The notes under the pieces were generated by a model. That model searched no databases. It worked only from the letters and a program-made list of their open reading frames with translations, and had not been told where the DNA came from. DNA of 64,000 nt, from the NCBI GenBank assembly GCA_963777565.1, contig CAVZQZ010000009.1, forward strand, positions 868,001 through 932,000, written 5' to 3'. Both the position numbers and the translations under genes were made by a program. This stretch comes from CALMEC01 sp963777565. Lineage in GTDB: Bacteria; Actinomycetota; Thermoleophilia; Miltoncostaeales; Miltoncostaeaceae. Positions 7,493-17,817 of this stretch are shown here, one piece after another; positions within the stretch are counted from its first letter, which is position 1; each line of letters opens with the position of its first letter.

Positions 7493-8257
7493 ATGTCAAC
7501 GACCGCCCCAGCCCCCACGCGGGCAACACGCACCCTCGACGGCCCGGCGCTTCGGCTCGCCGACTCACCGGACCGCCTCCCCCTCAAGCAGATGGAGCTG
7601 TTCGCCGGACTGCCCGAGCGCGACCTCGACATCCTCGAAGGGCGGCTGGGAATGATCCGGTGGCCACAGGGTGCTGAGACGCCCGCGGCGCTCGAGCGTG
7701 AGGACCACCTCTTCCTCGTCCGCGAGGGCCGTCTGGCGCTTTACGAGTGCCTCGACCCTGAGCACGAGGTGATGGTGGCGATCCTCGAGCCCGGCGCGAT
7801 CTGGTCCACGCTCGGAGGGCTCGCGCCGCCCGGCCTCGCCGCGCTCGAGTCGTCCGCCATCTCACCACTCCCGGCGTTCGCCGTGGAGGCGCTCTGCACG
7901 CGGTACCCGCGGTTGGGGCGCAACCTCGCCGCCCTCCTGTCCGAACGCTGCCGCACCCTCGCCGAAACCATCGCGATGGTGAGCGAGATGCGCGTGGAGG
8001 ACCGCCTTCGGGCCCGCCTGCATCAGCTGTCGGAGCGCTTCGGCACCACCGGCCGCGACGGCATCCGACTGCGGCTCGACCTGACACACGCCCAGTGGGC
8101 GTCGCTCGTGGGCGCGTCACGCGAAGCGGTCACCACCGCCTTCGGACGGCTCAAGGCCCAGGGCGACGTGATCCTCGACGGCCGCATGATCCTCATCCCG
8201 TGGGAGGTCGTGCACGCACGCCAGGCGTCCCACACCGGCGCGACCGCCGTCAGGTAG
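7493..8257 (+). CDS. Crp/Fnr-family transcription regulator
   Basis: 254-residue protein with a cyclic-nucleotide-binding-type beta-roll (about 30-150; LKQMELFAGLPERDLDILEGRL, VMVAILEPGAIWSTLGG), a long dimerisation helix and a C-terminal HTH_CRP domain (THAQWASLVGASREAVTTAFGRL). The canonical cAMP-contacting RxS pattern is not evident in the roll and there is no Fnr-type Cys cluster, so the ligand is unknown. It is monocistronic, with a strong hairpin after the stop. Confidence 0.85.
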   Translation: MSTTAPAPTRATRTLDGPALRLADSPDRLPLKQMELFAGLPERDLDILEGRLGMIRWPQGAETPAALEREDHLFLVREGRLALYECLDPEHEVMVAILEPGAIWSTLGGLAPPGLAALESSAISPLPAFAVEALCTRYPRLGRNLAALLSERCRTLAETIAMVSEMRVEDRLRARLHQLSERFGTTGRDGIRLRLDLTHAQWASLVGASREAVTTAFGRLKAQGDVILDGRMILIPWEVVHARQASHTGATAVR

Positions 8258-8285
8258 GTCTCAACGAACGAAGTGCCCGCGGGCA

Positions 8286-8316
8286 ACGGACGGCCTGCCT
8301 CCCGAAGGCCGTCCGT
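8286..8316. terminator. Bidirectional hairpin terminator
   Basis: Perfect 11-bp stem (8286-8296 pairing with 8306-8316) with a 9-base loop, placed between the ends of the convergent Crp-family and membrane-protein genes. It lacks a long T tract on either side but is the strongest hairpin in this stretch. Confidence 0.7.
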
Positions 8317-8331
8317 CGCGCGCGGTCTCCC

Positions 8332-8646
8332 TCACCCCTGTGCTGCGGGCGCGGGCTTTGTGTCCTCGCGTTCAGCGGGGACGATCTTGGGGAGCGCGAG
8401 CAGCACCAGGGCCACTCCCGCCAGCACGCATGCGGCGGCGGAGAAGAGCCACGGGTGGGTCGGCGCACCCGACTTCTGGACGCTCAGCACGGTGACTCGC
8501 ACGAGGAGCGCCCCGCCGGCGAAGATCAGCGCGAGCCCGGTGGGCCCGGCAATCGCGCGCCGGCGACGCTCCGGCCGTTCGGCCAGGCGGACCTCGTCGA
8601 GCGATTCTGCGTCGCGAACCGGCTGACATTGCGGCGGGGGCGTCAT
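8332..8646 (-). CDS. Small two-span membrane protein coupled to a LuxR-type regulator
   Basis: 104-residue protein starting MTPPPQCQPVRDAESLDEVR. Its ATG overlaps the stop of the upstream regulator (ATGA). Two hydrophobic helices are visible, IAGPTGLALIFAGGALLVRV and AAACVLAGVALVLLALP, separated by a short polar loop. Function is unknown; the overlap suggests that it and the regulator are made in fixed proportion. Confidence 0.6.
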   Translation of the reverse strand: MTPPPQCQPVRDAESLDEVRLAERPERRRRAIAGPTGLALIFAGGALLVRVTVLSVQKSGAPTHPWLFSAAACVLAGVALVLLALPKIVPAEREDTKPAPAAQG

Positions 8647-9350
8647 GCGAGGACCTCCGCCTGGGCGTCCAGCGACCCGGCGATCCCGAGCCGGCTGTCC
8701 CACGTCTCGAGGTCGCGGCGGCTGTGGATGCCGATCTTGCGGAGGATCGACTGGGCGTGGCTGCGGACGGTGTGCCACGAGACCCCGAGCTCCAGTGCGA
8801 TCTCCTTGTAGGTGAGCTGCTGGCGCATGAGCCTGAGCACGACGCGCTCCTGCGAGGTGAGAAGCACGCTCCGCGGTCCGGTGCGCTCGACGAGCTCGCC
8901 GTAGGAGCTCGCCGTGGTGATGTCGAGACGCATGTCGATCGCCTCGGAGACGGCGTCCTCCACGGCCTCGCGCGTCGCGGTGACGAGCAGGCATCCCACG
9001 GCGCCGAGAGCGGCGGCCTGTGCCTCGTGCCCCGGACGGAACGGGCCGGGCTCGATGCAGAAGAGCATCGGGACCCGCTGCCCCCGCCGGCCGATCTCGA
9101 GGGCGAGCTCCATCCCGGTGGCGTCACCAAGGTTCCAGTCGACGATCAGGAGCCGGGGCGACCCCGGGTCGATCAGGGTGAGCGCCTGATGGGCCGTGTG
9201 GCACACCGCGATCTGCACGGGGAGCCCGCGCAGGAACGACCGCAATCCCTCCGCGAGGGCGGGGGATCTGCTGGCGATGAGTACCGGGACGTTCGTGTCT
9301 GACAAGCTCGCACCATCCTTGGGCACGGCGTGGCGCCCGTGGGTGGACAT
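8643..9350 (-). CDS. NarL/LuxR-type response regulator with degenerate receiver
   Basis: 235 residues: an N-terminal receiver-like domain and a C-terminal LuxR HTH (LTSQERVVLRLMRQQLTYKEIALELGVSWHTVRSHAQSILRKIG). The phosphoacceptor-like Asp in LLIVDWNLGD is kept. The acidic pair that should follow strand 1 is replaced (VLIASRSPAL), and the conserved Lys near strand 5 is missing (CLLVTATRE). It may therefore act independently of phosphorylation. No kinase lies beside it. A TTG at LSDTNVPVLI with AAGGA upstream is an alternative start. Confidence 0.75.
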   Translation of the reverse strand: MSTHGRHAVPKDGASLSDTNVPVLIASRSPALAEGLRSFLRGLPVQIAVCHTAHQALTLIDPGSPRLLIVDWNLGDATGMELALEIGRRGQRVPMLFCIEPGPFRPGHEAQAAALGAVGCLLVTATREAVEDAVSEAIDMRLDITTASSYGELVERTGPRSVLLTSQERVVLRLMRQQLTYKEIALELGVSWHTVRSHAQSILRKIGIHSRRDLETWDSRLGIAGSLDAQAEVLA

Positions 9351-9466
9351 GGGGCGCCGCGTTCTGTTCGTTCATGACATCGGCATCTCGGCGGCGAACC
9401 ATTACCCCGAACCCGCCGTCCGCCCGCCGGCCGATCGGCGACCAGAGATTCCTGAACGCGGTGACG

Positions 9467-9943
9467 TCAGGAGCCGGTTGACCCGGCCGTGCGGAGCGCG
9501 TCGAGCGACGTCGCCAGCGCCTTCGCGGCCGTCTTGGCGGCGGCCGGATCTCCCGCCAAGGCAGCTGCGCGAACCTGCTCCATCGCCGCGACGGCCGCGG
9601 CATACGCGGTCGCGTTCCCGGCCCGCTGCGCCTCGAGGCGGCGATCCGCCAACCGCTCGGCGCCGAGTCGCTGACCGACGAGGCGCGCGGCGGCGAGCGG
9701 AGGATCGAGCCGGGGTGCGACGGCCTTCAGCCGGGCCGGCGTCGCGGGGGTTCCCACCGTCGCCAGCTCGGCCGCGAACGAGCGGACCGCGTCGGCGCCC
9801 GCCGCCGTGTCCGCGAGGTAACGCTGCGCGTCCACCCGTGTCTCGTCCACAACTGTTGTGGTCGGGGCGGGCGTCGAGCCGCCGCAGCCGGCAAGCGCGC
9901 CGACGAGCACCGCGGCGGCGATGGTGACAATGCGGGAACCCAC
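9467..9943 (-). CDS. Secreted lipoprotein of unknown function
   Basis: 158-residue protein with a lipoprotein signal (MGSRIVTIAAAVLVGALAGC; lipobox LAGC, lipidated Cys at about residue 20) followed by Gly/Thr/Pro linker sequence and an Ala-rich helical domain. The start is GTG with GGGTGGG upstream. The helical domain is low in complexity (AAAVAAMEQVRAAALAGD), giving no family match. It is divergent from guaB. Confidence 0.6.
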   Translation of the reverse strand: MGSRIVTIAAAVLVGALAGCGGSTPAPTTTVVDETRVDAQRYLADTAAGADAVRSFAAELATVGTPATPARLKAVAPRLDPPLAAARLVGQRLGAERLADRRLEAQRAGNATAYAAAVAAMEQVRAAALAGDPAAAKTAAKALATSLDALRTAGSTGS

Positions 9944-9995
9944 GCGCCCACCCTAACGTGGGTCGCGGGCAGCGTCAGCTATCCTCGTCGCCGTG

Positions 9996-11456
9996 ATGGC
10001 CGACTCGGAGCTGCCGCTCGCGCTCTCCTACGACGACGTACTGCTCGTCCCGCAGCGCAGCCCCATCGCGTCCCGCGGCGACGTCGACACCACCGCCCGG
10101 TTCACCCGGTCGCTGTCGCTGGCGGCGCCCGTCGTGTCGGCCAACATGGACACGGTCACCGAGGCGCCGATGGCCATCGCGATGGCCCGAGCCGGCGGCA
10201 TCGGCGTGATCCACCGGTTCCTCTCGATCGAGGAGCAGGTTCTGCAGGTCGCGCGCGTCAAACGGGCCGAGGCGCTCGTGATCGAGGACCCGTTCACGAT
10301 CACGCCTGACCTCACCCTCGGCGAAGCCCTGAACCGCATGCGCTCCACCGGCGCCAGCGGGCTGGTCGTGATCGACGAGGATCGCCGCCCCGTCGGCATC
10401 CTCACGCGGCGGGACACGGTCCTGCGTGAGGACCCCTCGATCGCCGTGGCCCGGGTCATGACACCCGAGGATCGCCTGGTGGTCGCGCCGGTCGGGATCG
10501 ACGCCGACGCGGCCGCGGTCATCCTGCGCGACGCCCGCATCGAGAAGCTCCCGCTCATCGATGCGGACGGGCGGCTCGCCGGGCTCATCACCCTCCGGGA
10601 CCTTGTGCAGCGCAAGGAGCGTCCCGACGCCACCAAGGATGCGCGTGGACGGCTCGCGGTCGCCGCAGCGATCGGCGTTCGCGGCGATCATCTGGAGCGG
10701 GCCAAGGCGCTCGTCGATGCCGGCGCGGACGCGCTCGTGCTGGACATCGCGCACGGCCACATGGAGCTGGCCCTCGAGGCGATCGGCGAGGTCAGGGAGT
10801 GGGTCGGCGAGATCGACGTCATCGCCGGGAACGTCGCCACGGCCCAAGGCGCCGAGGACCTGATCGCCGCCGGCGCGGATGCGATCAAGGTCGGCGTGGG
10901 CCCCGGCTCGGTGTGCTCCACCCGGGTCGTCGCCGGTGTCGGCGTTCCCCAGTTCTCGGCCGTGGCGGAGTGCGCAGCGGCGTGTCGCGCCAGCGGCGTC
11001 CCGCTCATCGCCGACGGCGGCATCCGGGCCAGCGGCGACGTGGCGAAGGCCATCGGCGCCGGGGCCGACACGGTCATGGTCGGCAACCTCTTCGCGGGCA
11101 CCGAGGAGAGCCCGGGCATGGTGGTCAACCGCAACGGCGCACGGGTAAAGGTCTTCCGCGGCATGGCGAGCGCCGGCGCGACCGCGGCCCGGCGGGCCGT
11201 CGACGGCGATGCCCGTGAGGCGCTCGCCCACGAGGACCAGACGGACTTCTCGCCGATCGTCCCCGAGGGCGTAGAGGCCGTGGTGCCGCTGCGCGGCGAC
11301 GTCGCCTCGGTGGTCGCGGAACTCGTCGGCGGCCTGCGATCGGGCATGAGCTACTCGAACGCCGGCACCATCGGGGAGATGCAGCAGCGGGCGCGTTTCG
11401 TCCGCATCACGCCGGCGGGGCTCAAGGAGAGCCACCCGCACGACGTGTCCTTCTGA
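9996..11456 (+). CDS. guaB: IMP dehydrogenase-family protein
   Basis: 486-residue TIM-barrel enzyme with an inserted pair of CBS domains (about 95-205), of the IMPDH/GMP reductase family. IMPDH oxidises IMP to XMP, the committed step of guanine nucleotide synthesis. The catalytic loop GPGSVCSTRVVAGVGVPQ contains Cys307, and the phosphate-binding IADGGIRASGD and MVGNLFAGTEESPG are present. The mobile-flap Arg-Tyr pair usually seen shortly before PEGVE is not evident: the segment reads HEDQTDFSPIVPEGVE. I keep IMPDH as the first choice, with a GuaB-related reductase as the alternative. The ATG at 9996 is preceded by an adjacent in-frame GTG. Confidence 0.85.
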   Translation: MADSELPLALSYDDVLLVPQRSPIASRGDVDTTARFTRSLSLAAPVVSANMDTVTEAPMAIAMARAGGIGVIHRFLSIEEQVLQVARVKRAEALVIEDPFTITPDLTLGEALNRMRSTGASGLVVIDEDRRPVGILTRRDTVLREDPSIAVARVMTPEDRLVVAPVGIDADAAAVILRDARIEKLPLIDADGRLAGLITLRDLVQRKERPDATKDARGRLAVAAAIGVRGDHLERAKALVDAGADALVLDIAHGHMELALEAIGEVREWVGEIDVIAGNVATAQGAEDLIAAGADAIKVGVGPGSVCSTRVVAGVGVPQFSAVAECAAACRASGVPLIADGGIRASGDVAKAIGAGADTVMVGNLFAGTEESPGMVVNRNGARVKVFRGMASAGATAARRAVDGDAREALAHEDQTDFSPIVPEGVEAVVPLRGDVASVVAELVGGLRSGMSYSNAGTIGEMQQRARFVRITPAGLKESHPHDVSF

Positions 11457-12128
11457 TCAGCTCGTGAAGAGCCGCAGGTCGGGCTCGCGCAGCCCGCGGA
11501 GGGCCGCGAGGTCGACGGTGGCGGTCTCGATGCCGCGCGAGCGGGCGAGGGTCCTCGCCTGCGGCTTGATCGACTCCCCCACCAGGATGCCGCGACAGCC
11601 CTCCATACCGGGCTCCGCGCAGATGTACTCCAGGTAGCGGCAGAGCTGCTCCACCGCGTCGATCGTCCCGATGCGCTTGAGCTCGACCGCGACCCAGCCG
11701 GCGTCGTCAGCGCACAGGAGGTCCACCGGGCCGATCGGCGTCCCGAACTCCCGCCGGATCAGACGCAGCCCCGGCCCCAGCACCTCCGGCGTGGCCGCGA
11801 GGGCCTCCTGCAGGTCACGCTCAACGCCGTCCTTCTCCAGCCGGGCGGCCTCGCCCAGATCGTGCTCGGTGTCCGACACGACGTCCTCGATGCGGATCTC
11901 CAGGCGCTCCTGCCGAGCGCCCGACCCCTTCACGACGACGATCGCCCCGTCGAGCTCCTCGATGCGGGTGGGCGGGGTCATCCAGTTCTGCGGCTTGAAC
12001 CCGCCTGCGTCGGAGTGAACCATGATCGAGCCGTCCGCCTTCAGCATGATCACGCGCAGCGCCATCGGCAGGACGGACGAGACCCGCCCGGCGTAGACGA
12101 CCTCGCAGCGGGCGACGATCACGCGCAG
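11457..12128 (-). CDS. nucS: Endonuclease NucS (EndoMS), mismatch-specific
   Basis: Cleaves DNA at mismatches in the non-canonical repair pathway that replaces MutS/MutL in many actinobacteria and archaea. The N-terminal domain (VIVARCEVVYAGRV, KADGSIMVHSDAGGFKPQNWM) and the nuclease core FGTPIGPVDLLC...WVAVELKR, with the D-EXK active site and KPQARTLARSRG, are typical. The longer reading frame starts with TTG at 12179. The best ribosome site, GGAGG at 12137-12141, lies 8 bases before a CTG giving M-R-V-I-V-A-R-C, which matches the family N-terminus. I therefore use 12128; a GTG at 12122 is also possible. Confidence 0.9.
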   Translation of the reverse strand: MRVIVARCEVVYAGRVSSVLPMALRVIMLKADGSIMVHSDAGGFKPQNWMTPPTRIEELDGAIVVVKGSGARQERLEIRIEDVVSDTEHDLGEAARLEKDGVERDLQEALAATPEVLGPGLRLIRREFGTPIGPVDLLCADDAGWVAVELKRIGTIDAVEQLCRYLEYICAEPGMEGCRGILVGESIKPQARTLARSRGIETATVDLAALRGLREPDLRLFTS

Positions 12129-12196
12129 AGGGACGGCCTCCGAAGCACCCCGCGATCCTACCTCCGCGCGTGACGGCAATCTGGTACACAGTGTCG

Positions 12197-12469
12197 ATGG
12201 CGATCAACCCAGTGCACCGCATCCGGATCGAGTACTGCGTCCCCTGAGGGGCCGCTCCGAACGCCGCCGGTCTGGTGGCGCGGTTGCTACAGGGGTGGGG
12301 CGCGGTGCTGGAGTCGGTCGACGTGATCGCCGGGACCGGAGGCATCTTCGACGTCCACGTCGACGGCGAGCTCGTCTTCTGGAAGAAGATGCTCGGGCGC
12401 TACCCCGATCCCGACGACGTGCTGCCCCTCATCCGCGAGCGGATCGGGCCCGAGGTCATGCACAAGTAG
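12197..12469 (+). CDS. SelW/Rdx-family selenoprotein with in-frame TGA (selenocysteine)
   Basis: Reads MAINPVHRIRIEYCVP, then TGA (12245-12247), then GAAPNAAGLVARLLQGW and continues in the same frame to TAG, giving 90 residues with U at position 17. The C-x-x-U motif at the end of the first beta strand, the following long helix, the GGIFDVHVDGELVFWKK strands and the C-terminal LIRERIG helix match the SelT/SelW/SelH (Rdx) thioredoxin-fold family, whose Cys homologues carry CxxC at this point. A SECIS-like hairpin follows the TGA and selD is in the window. No Shine-Dalgarno site is seen. A TACACA box 6 bases upstream of the ATG suggests a leaderless mRNA. Probable role: a small thiol/selenol redox protein. 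Confidence 0.85.
12262..12280 (+). promoter_or_regulatory. Bacterial SECIS element
   Basis: Stem CGCCGCC/GGTGGCG (7 bp, one G-U) with apical loop GGTCT. The loop begins 21 bases after the TGA at 12245-12247. The loop GGUCU is the same as that of the E. coli fdhF SECIS recognised by SelB, and the distance falls in the range known for bacterial SECIS elements. Confidence 0.8.
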
Positions 12470-12472
12470 GCC

Positions 12473-12913
12473 TTAGAGCACCAGTTCCACGTCGGCGGCC
12501 ATGGTGCGCTCGTACTCGCCGCCCATGAGCGGGCTCGAGAGGATGAAGTCCGCGGTGGAGCGGTTGCAGGCGATCGGCACGTTGTAGACGACCGCGATCC
12601 GCAGCAGCGCCTTCACGTCGACGTCGTGCGGGTGCGGCTCGAGCGGGTCCCAGAAGAAGACGACGAAGTCGATCCGCCCCTCGGCGATGGCGGCGCCGAT
12701 CTGCTGGTCGCCGCCGAGCGGCCCGCTCAGGTACCGATGCACCGGCAGGTCGAGAGCCGAGGCGATCGTCGCGCCGGTCGTGCCGGTGGCAAAGAGCTCG
12801 TGACGCCCGAGGGTGCCGCGGTTGAACCGCGCCCAGTCGAGCATGTCGTCCTTACGGTTGTCGTGTGCGATGAGCGCGATGCGCTTGCGGTTGGACATGC
12901 GTCGTGCGTCCAT
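12473..12913 (-). CDS. mgsA: Methylglyoxal synthase
   Basis: Converts dihydroxyacetone phosphate to methylglyoxal and phosphate, a bypass of lower glycolysis. The 146-residue sequence aligns with E. coli MgsA: KRIALIAHDNRKDDML, TGTTG (phosphate loop), LSGPLGGDQQIGA, VVFFWDPLEPHPHDVDVKALLR and STADFILSSP. The catalytic Asp/His residues are in place. GGGAGG lies close (3-4 bases) to the ATG at 12913; a second ATG five codons later is an alternative. It converges with the selenoprotein gene. Confidence 0.92.
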   Translation of the reverse strand: MDARRMSNRKRIALIAHDNRKDDMLDWARFNRGTLGRHELFATGTTGATIASALDLPVHRYLSGPLGGDQQIGAAIAEGRIDFVVFFWDPLEPHPHDVDVKALLRIAVVYNVPIACNRSTADFILSSPLMGGEYERTMAADVELVL

Positions 12914-13137
12914 GGGCCTCCCTTGACTCCGCGTCCGACGGTAGCGCGTTTCCCTCGGATCAGGTCGGGCCGAGGGGCCATTGGCACCACATGGAAACCG
13001 GCCCACAGGCCGAATCCACGCGCATGTCGAACGACCGCGCCGACCGATGAGCCCGGAAGGTCCCGCCGGAACGGCGGTTCCGGCGTCGGGCCCGTAGCGC
13101 ATGAGTAGACTCGCTGCCGGTCACGCGAAGGAGGCTC

Positions 13138-15150
<2,013 letters not shown>

Positions 15151-15220
15151 TGCTCGGATCGGCATCGGATTCGAGGCATCATCTCAGGCTCAACTCGAGG
15201 TGAGATTTGCGGCGTGAACG

Positions 15221-16804
15221 GTGGGCCGCGGTGAGCACCGGCATCCGGTGCATCCGGCTTCGAGCTGCAGCCAGCGCCTGACGCGGACGCCGCCCCCCGC
15301 GGCGATCGTCATCTTCGGCGCCACCGGCGATCTCACCAAGCGCAAGCTGGTGCCGGCGCTCTACAACCTGGCCGCACCAGCAGTCTGCTGCCACCTGAGA
15401 CGTCGATCGTCGGCGTCGCGCGGACGCGAGCTGACCGACGACGAGTTCCGGGCCAACGATGCGGGCGGGCGTCGAGGCCCACAGCCGGGTCCCGGTGATC
15501 GACGAGGACGTCTGGGAGGGATTCGCGCGCCGCCTGCGCTACTGTCGCGGCGCCGCTTCGACGACCGAGGCCGCGTTCGCGCGCCTCGCCGACCTGCTGC
15601 GACAGTCGGACCGCGACGGCGGGCACCCGCGGCAACCGGCTCTTCTACCTCGCCACCGCTCCCGAGTTCTTCCCCGTCATCGCCGAGCAACCTGGGCGCG
15701 CGCCGGCCTGGCCGAGGAGGACGACGACCGGGCGCTTCGCCCGCCTCGTCGTCGAGAAGCCCTTCGGCACGGATCTCGCGATCGCGCGCGCGAGCTCAAC
15801 GCCCGAGCTCGGACAGCCGTCTTCCGCGAGCGGCAGGTCTACCGGATCGACCACTACCTCGGGAAGGAGACGGTCCAGAACCTCCTCGTGTTCCGGTTCG
15901 GCAACGCGATCTTCGAGCCGATCTGGAACCGCCGCTACGTCGACCACGTGCAGATCACCGTGGCCGAGGACCTCGGCGTGGAGCGCGCGCGGCGGCTACT
16001 ACGACCAGAGCGGCGCCCTGCGCGACATCGTCCAGAACCACCTGCTGCAGGTGCTCGTCGATCGTCGCCATGGAGCCGCCCGCCCGCTTCGAGAGCCGCG
16101 AGGTCCGCGACGAGAAGGTGAAGGTGCTGCGGGCCATCCCGCCCTTCGACGACCGAGCGTGCCGGAACACGTGGCGCGGTGCGCGCCCAGTACGCGGCCG
16201 GGCTGGGTCGGCGGCGAGCGCGTCCCCGGCGTACCGCGAGGAGACGGGCGTCGACCCGCGTCGACGACCGAGACGTTCGTCGCGATGCGGGTCGAGATCG
16301 ACAACTGGCGCTGGGCGGGGACCCCGTTCTACCTGCGCACCGGCAAGCGCCTGCCGCGGCGCGCGACCGAGGTGGCGATCCAGTTCAAGCCGGCGCCGCA
16401 CCTGCCGTTCGCATCCACCGCGGTGTCAGAGCTCGATCGCCGAACCTGCTGGCCCTGCGGATCCAGCCGGACGAGGGCGCCGTCACTGCGGTTCCTCGGC
16501 CAAGGTTCCCGGGCCCGCAGATCGACCTGCGCGCCGGTGAGCATGGACTTCGCCTACGGCACGTCGTTCCTGCGCGGCGTCGCCCGATGCCTACGAGCGG
16601 CTGCTGCTCGACGCCCTGCTCGGCGACGCGACGCTCTTCACCCGCTGGGACGAGGTGGAGCGGGCCTGGGAGATCATGGACCCGCTCGTCGAGCGCTGGC
16701 GCGACAACATCGACGGGCTGGCCCGCTACGACGCCGGGTCGTGGGGTCCGCCCGAGGCGGACGACCTGCTCGCCGGCGAGGGACGGGCGTGGCGGCGACT
16801 GTAG
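15221..16804 (+). pseudogene. zwf: Glucose-6-phosphate 1-dehydrogenase, interrupted by many frameshifts
   Basis: First enzyme of the oxidative pentose phosphate pathway. Fragments in all three frames join into a normal enzyme: AAIVIFGATGDLTKRKLVPALYNLA (NADP-binding), YRIDHYLGKETVQNLLVFRFGNAIFEP (substrate-binding RIDHYLGKE), TFVAMRVEIDNWRWAGTPFYLRTGKRL, then a C-terminal portion ending YDAGSWGPPEADDLLAGEGRAWRRL. The frame changes roughly every 50-150 bases, as in the preceding tkt. The exact start is uncertain; the last 16 bases overlap opcA. Probably intact in the organism if the indels are errors. Confidence 0.8.
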
Positions 16805-17814
16805 CCCTGGAGCCGAGGACGTGGTCCGGCGAGGGGGTACGGATCGCGGACGTCGCCCGCAAGCTCCGTGAGCTGAGAGCCGCCGACGGGGACGCGGTGC
16901 ACTCCACCCTCACCAGCGTCATGAACCTGGTCGCCTGCGCTCCGTCGCTCGACGCCGCGAGCGAGATCGAGCAGGTGACCGACGGCCTGCGCGATCACCA
17001 CCCGTCGCGCGCGGTGATCGTCATCCCTGCAGACGGCGGCGATCGCATCGACGCGAGGGTCGAGGTGATGAGCCACACCGACCGGCCGAGCGGGCTGACG
17101 CTGCAGGTCGAGCAGATCGTCCTGACCCTGCGGGGCGCCGTCGCCGCCCACGCCGGGAGTGCTGTGATCCCGCTGCTGCGGTCGGAGCTGCCGACGTTCC
17201 TCTGGTGGCCCGCCGCGCCGGAGCCGGCCTCGACGACTTTCGCCGAGCTTGCGCGCATCGCCGACCGGCTTGTCACCGAGACCGGCCGGGCGCTGCGCGG
17301 CACCGCCGCGCTCGAACGGATGGCGGGGATCGCCGAGTCGTCGAGCGCACCGGTCACCGATCTGGCCTGGGCCGTGATCACCCCGTGGCGGCAGCTCGTC
17401 GCCATGTCCCTACGCGGCGAGTCCCTACTCGCGCTTCGGGTCGCCTCCGCGACCGCGACGATCACCTGCCGGCGTGGCCAGACGCCGCTCGAGGCCCTCC
17501 TGCTGGGCGGCTGGCTGGGAGACGTCCTCGGCGAGCACCTCCAGGTCCGCTTCGACGAGGCCGACGGCGACCAGGACATCCTGGCGGTGGAGCTCTCGAC
17601 CGGCGGTGCCTGCGTGCTGGAGATCACCCGAGGCGGCAGCTCGGGCACGGTCGCGCTGCGGACCACGCTGGGCGGTCCGCGATCGCTTCCGCTCCCGCCG
17701 CCCGACCGCCGCGAGCTCCTGGCCGGGGAGCTCGAGCTCCGGGGGCGCGACGCGGCGTTCGAGCGCGCGCTCGCCCGTGCGACAGTGTTCGCGGAGCACG
17801 CCGCGACGCAGTGA
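16789..17814 (+). CDS. opcA: OpcA, glucose-6-phosphate dehydrogenase assembly protein
   Basis: Allosteric and assembly partner of G6PDH in cyanobacteria and actinobacteria, nearly always encoded directly after zwf, as here. The 341-residue protein begins VAATVALEPRTWSGEGVRIADVARKL and includes the family features VMNLVACA, HHPSRAVIVIP, LTLQVEQIVLTLRG and LLRSELPTFLWWP. The GTG start lies inside the zwf 3' end. Unlike its two upstream neighbours it has no frameshift, which marks the downstream border of the damaged patch. Confidence 0.9.
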   Translation: MAATVALEPRTWSGEGVRIADVARKLRELRAADGDAVHSTLTSVMNLVACAPSLDAASEIEQVTDGLRDHHPSRAVIVIPADGGDRIDARVEVMSHTDRPSGLTLQVEQIVLTLRGAVAAHAGSAVIPLLRSELPTFLWWPAAPEPASTTFAELARIADRLVTETGRALRGTAALERMAGIAESSSAPVTDLAWAVITPWRQLVAMSLRGESLLALRVASATATITCRRGQTPLEALLLGGWLGDVLGEHLQVRFDEADGDQDILAVELSTGGACVLEITRGGSSGTVALRTTLGGPRSLPLPPPDRRELLAGELELRGRDAAFERALARATVFAEHAATQ

Positions 17815-17817
17815 CCG

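Noticed and set aside
12275..12469. Separate 64-residue gene starting with GTG at 12275
   Set aside because: The same frame continues upstream through a TGA to an ATG at 12197 and matches the Rdx family with a CxxU motif. The GTG lies in the SECIS stem.
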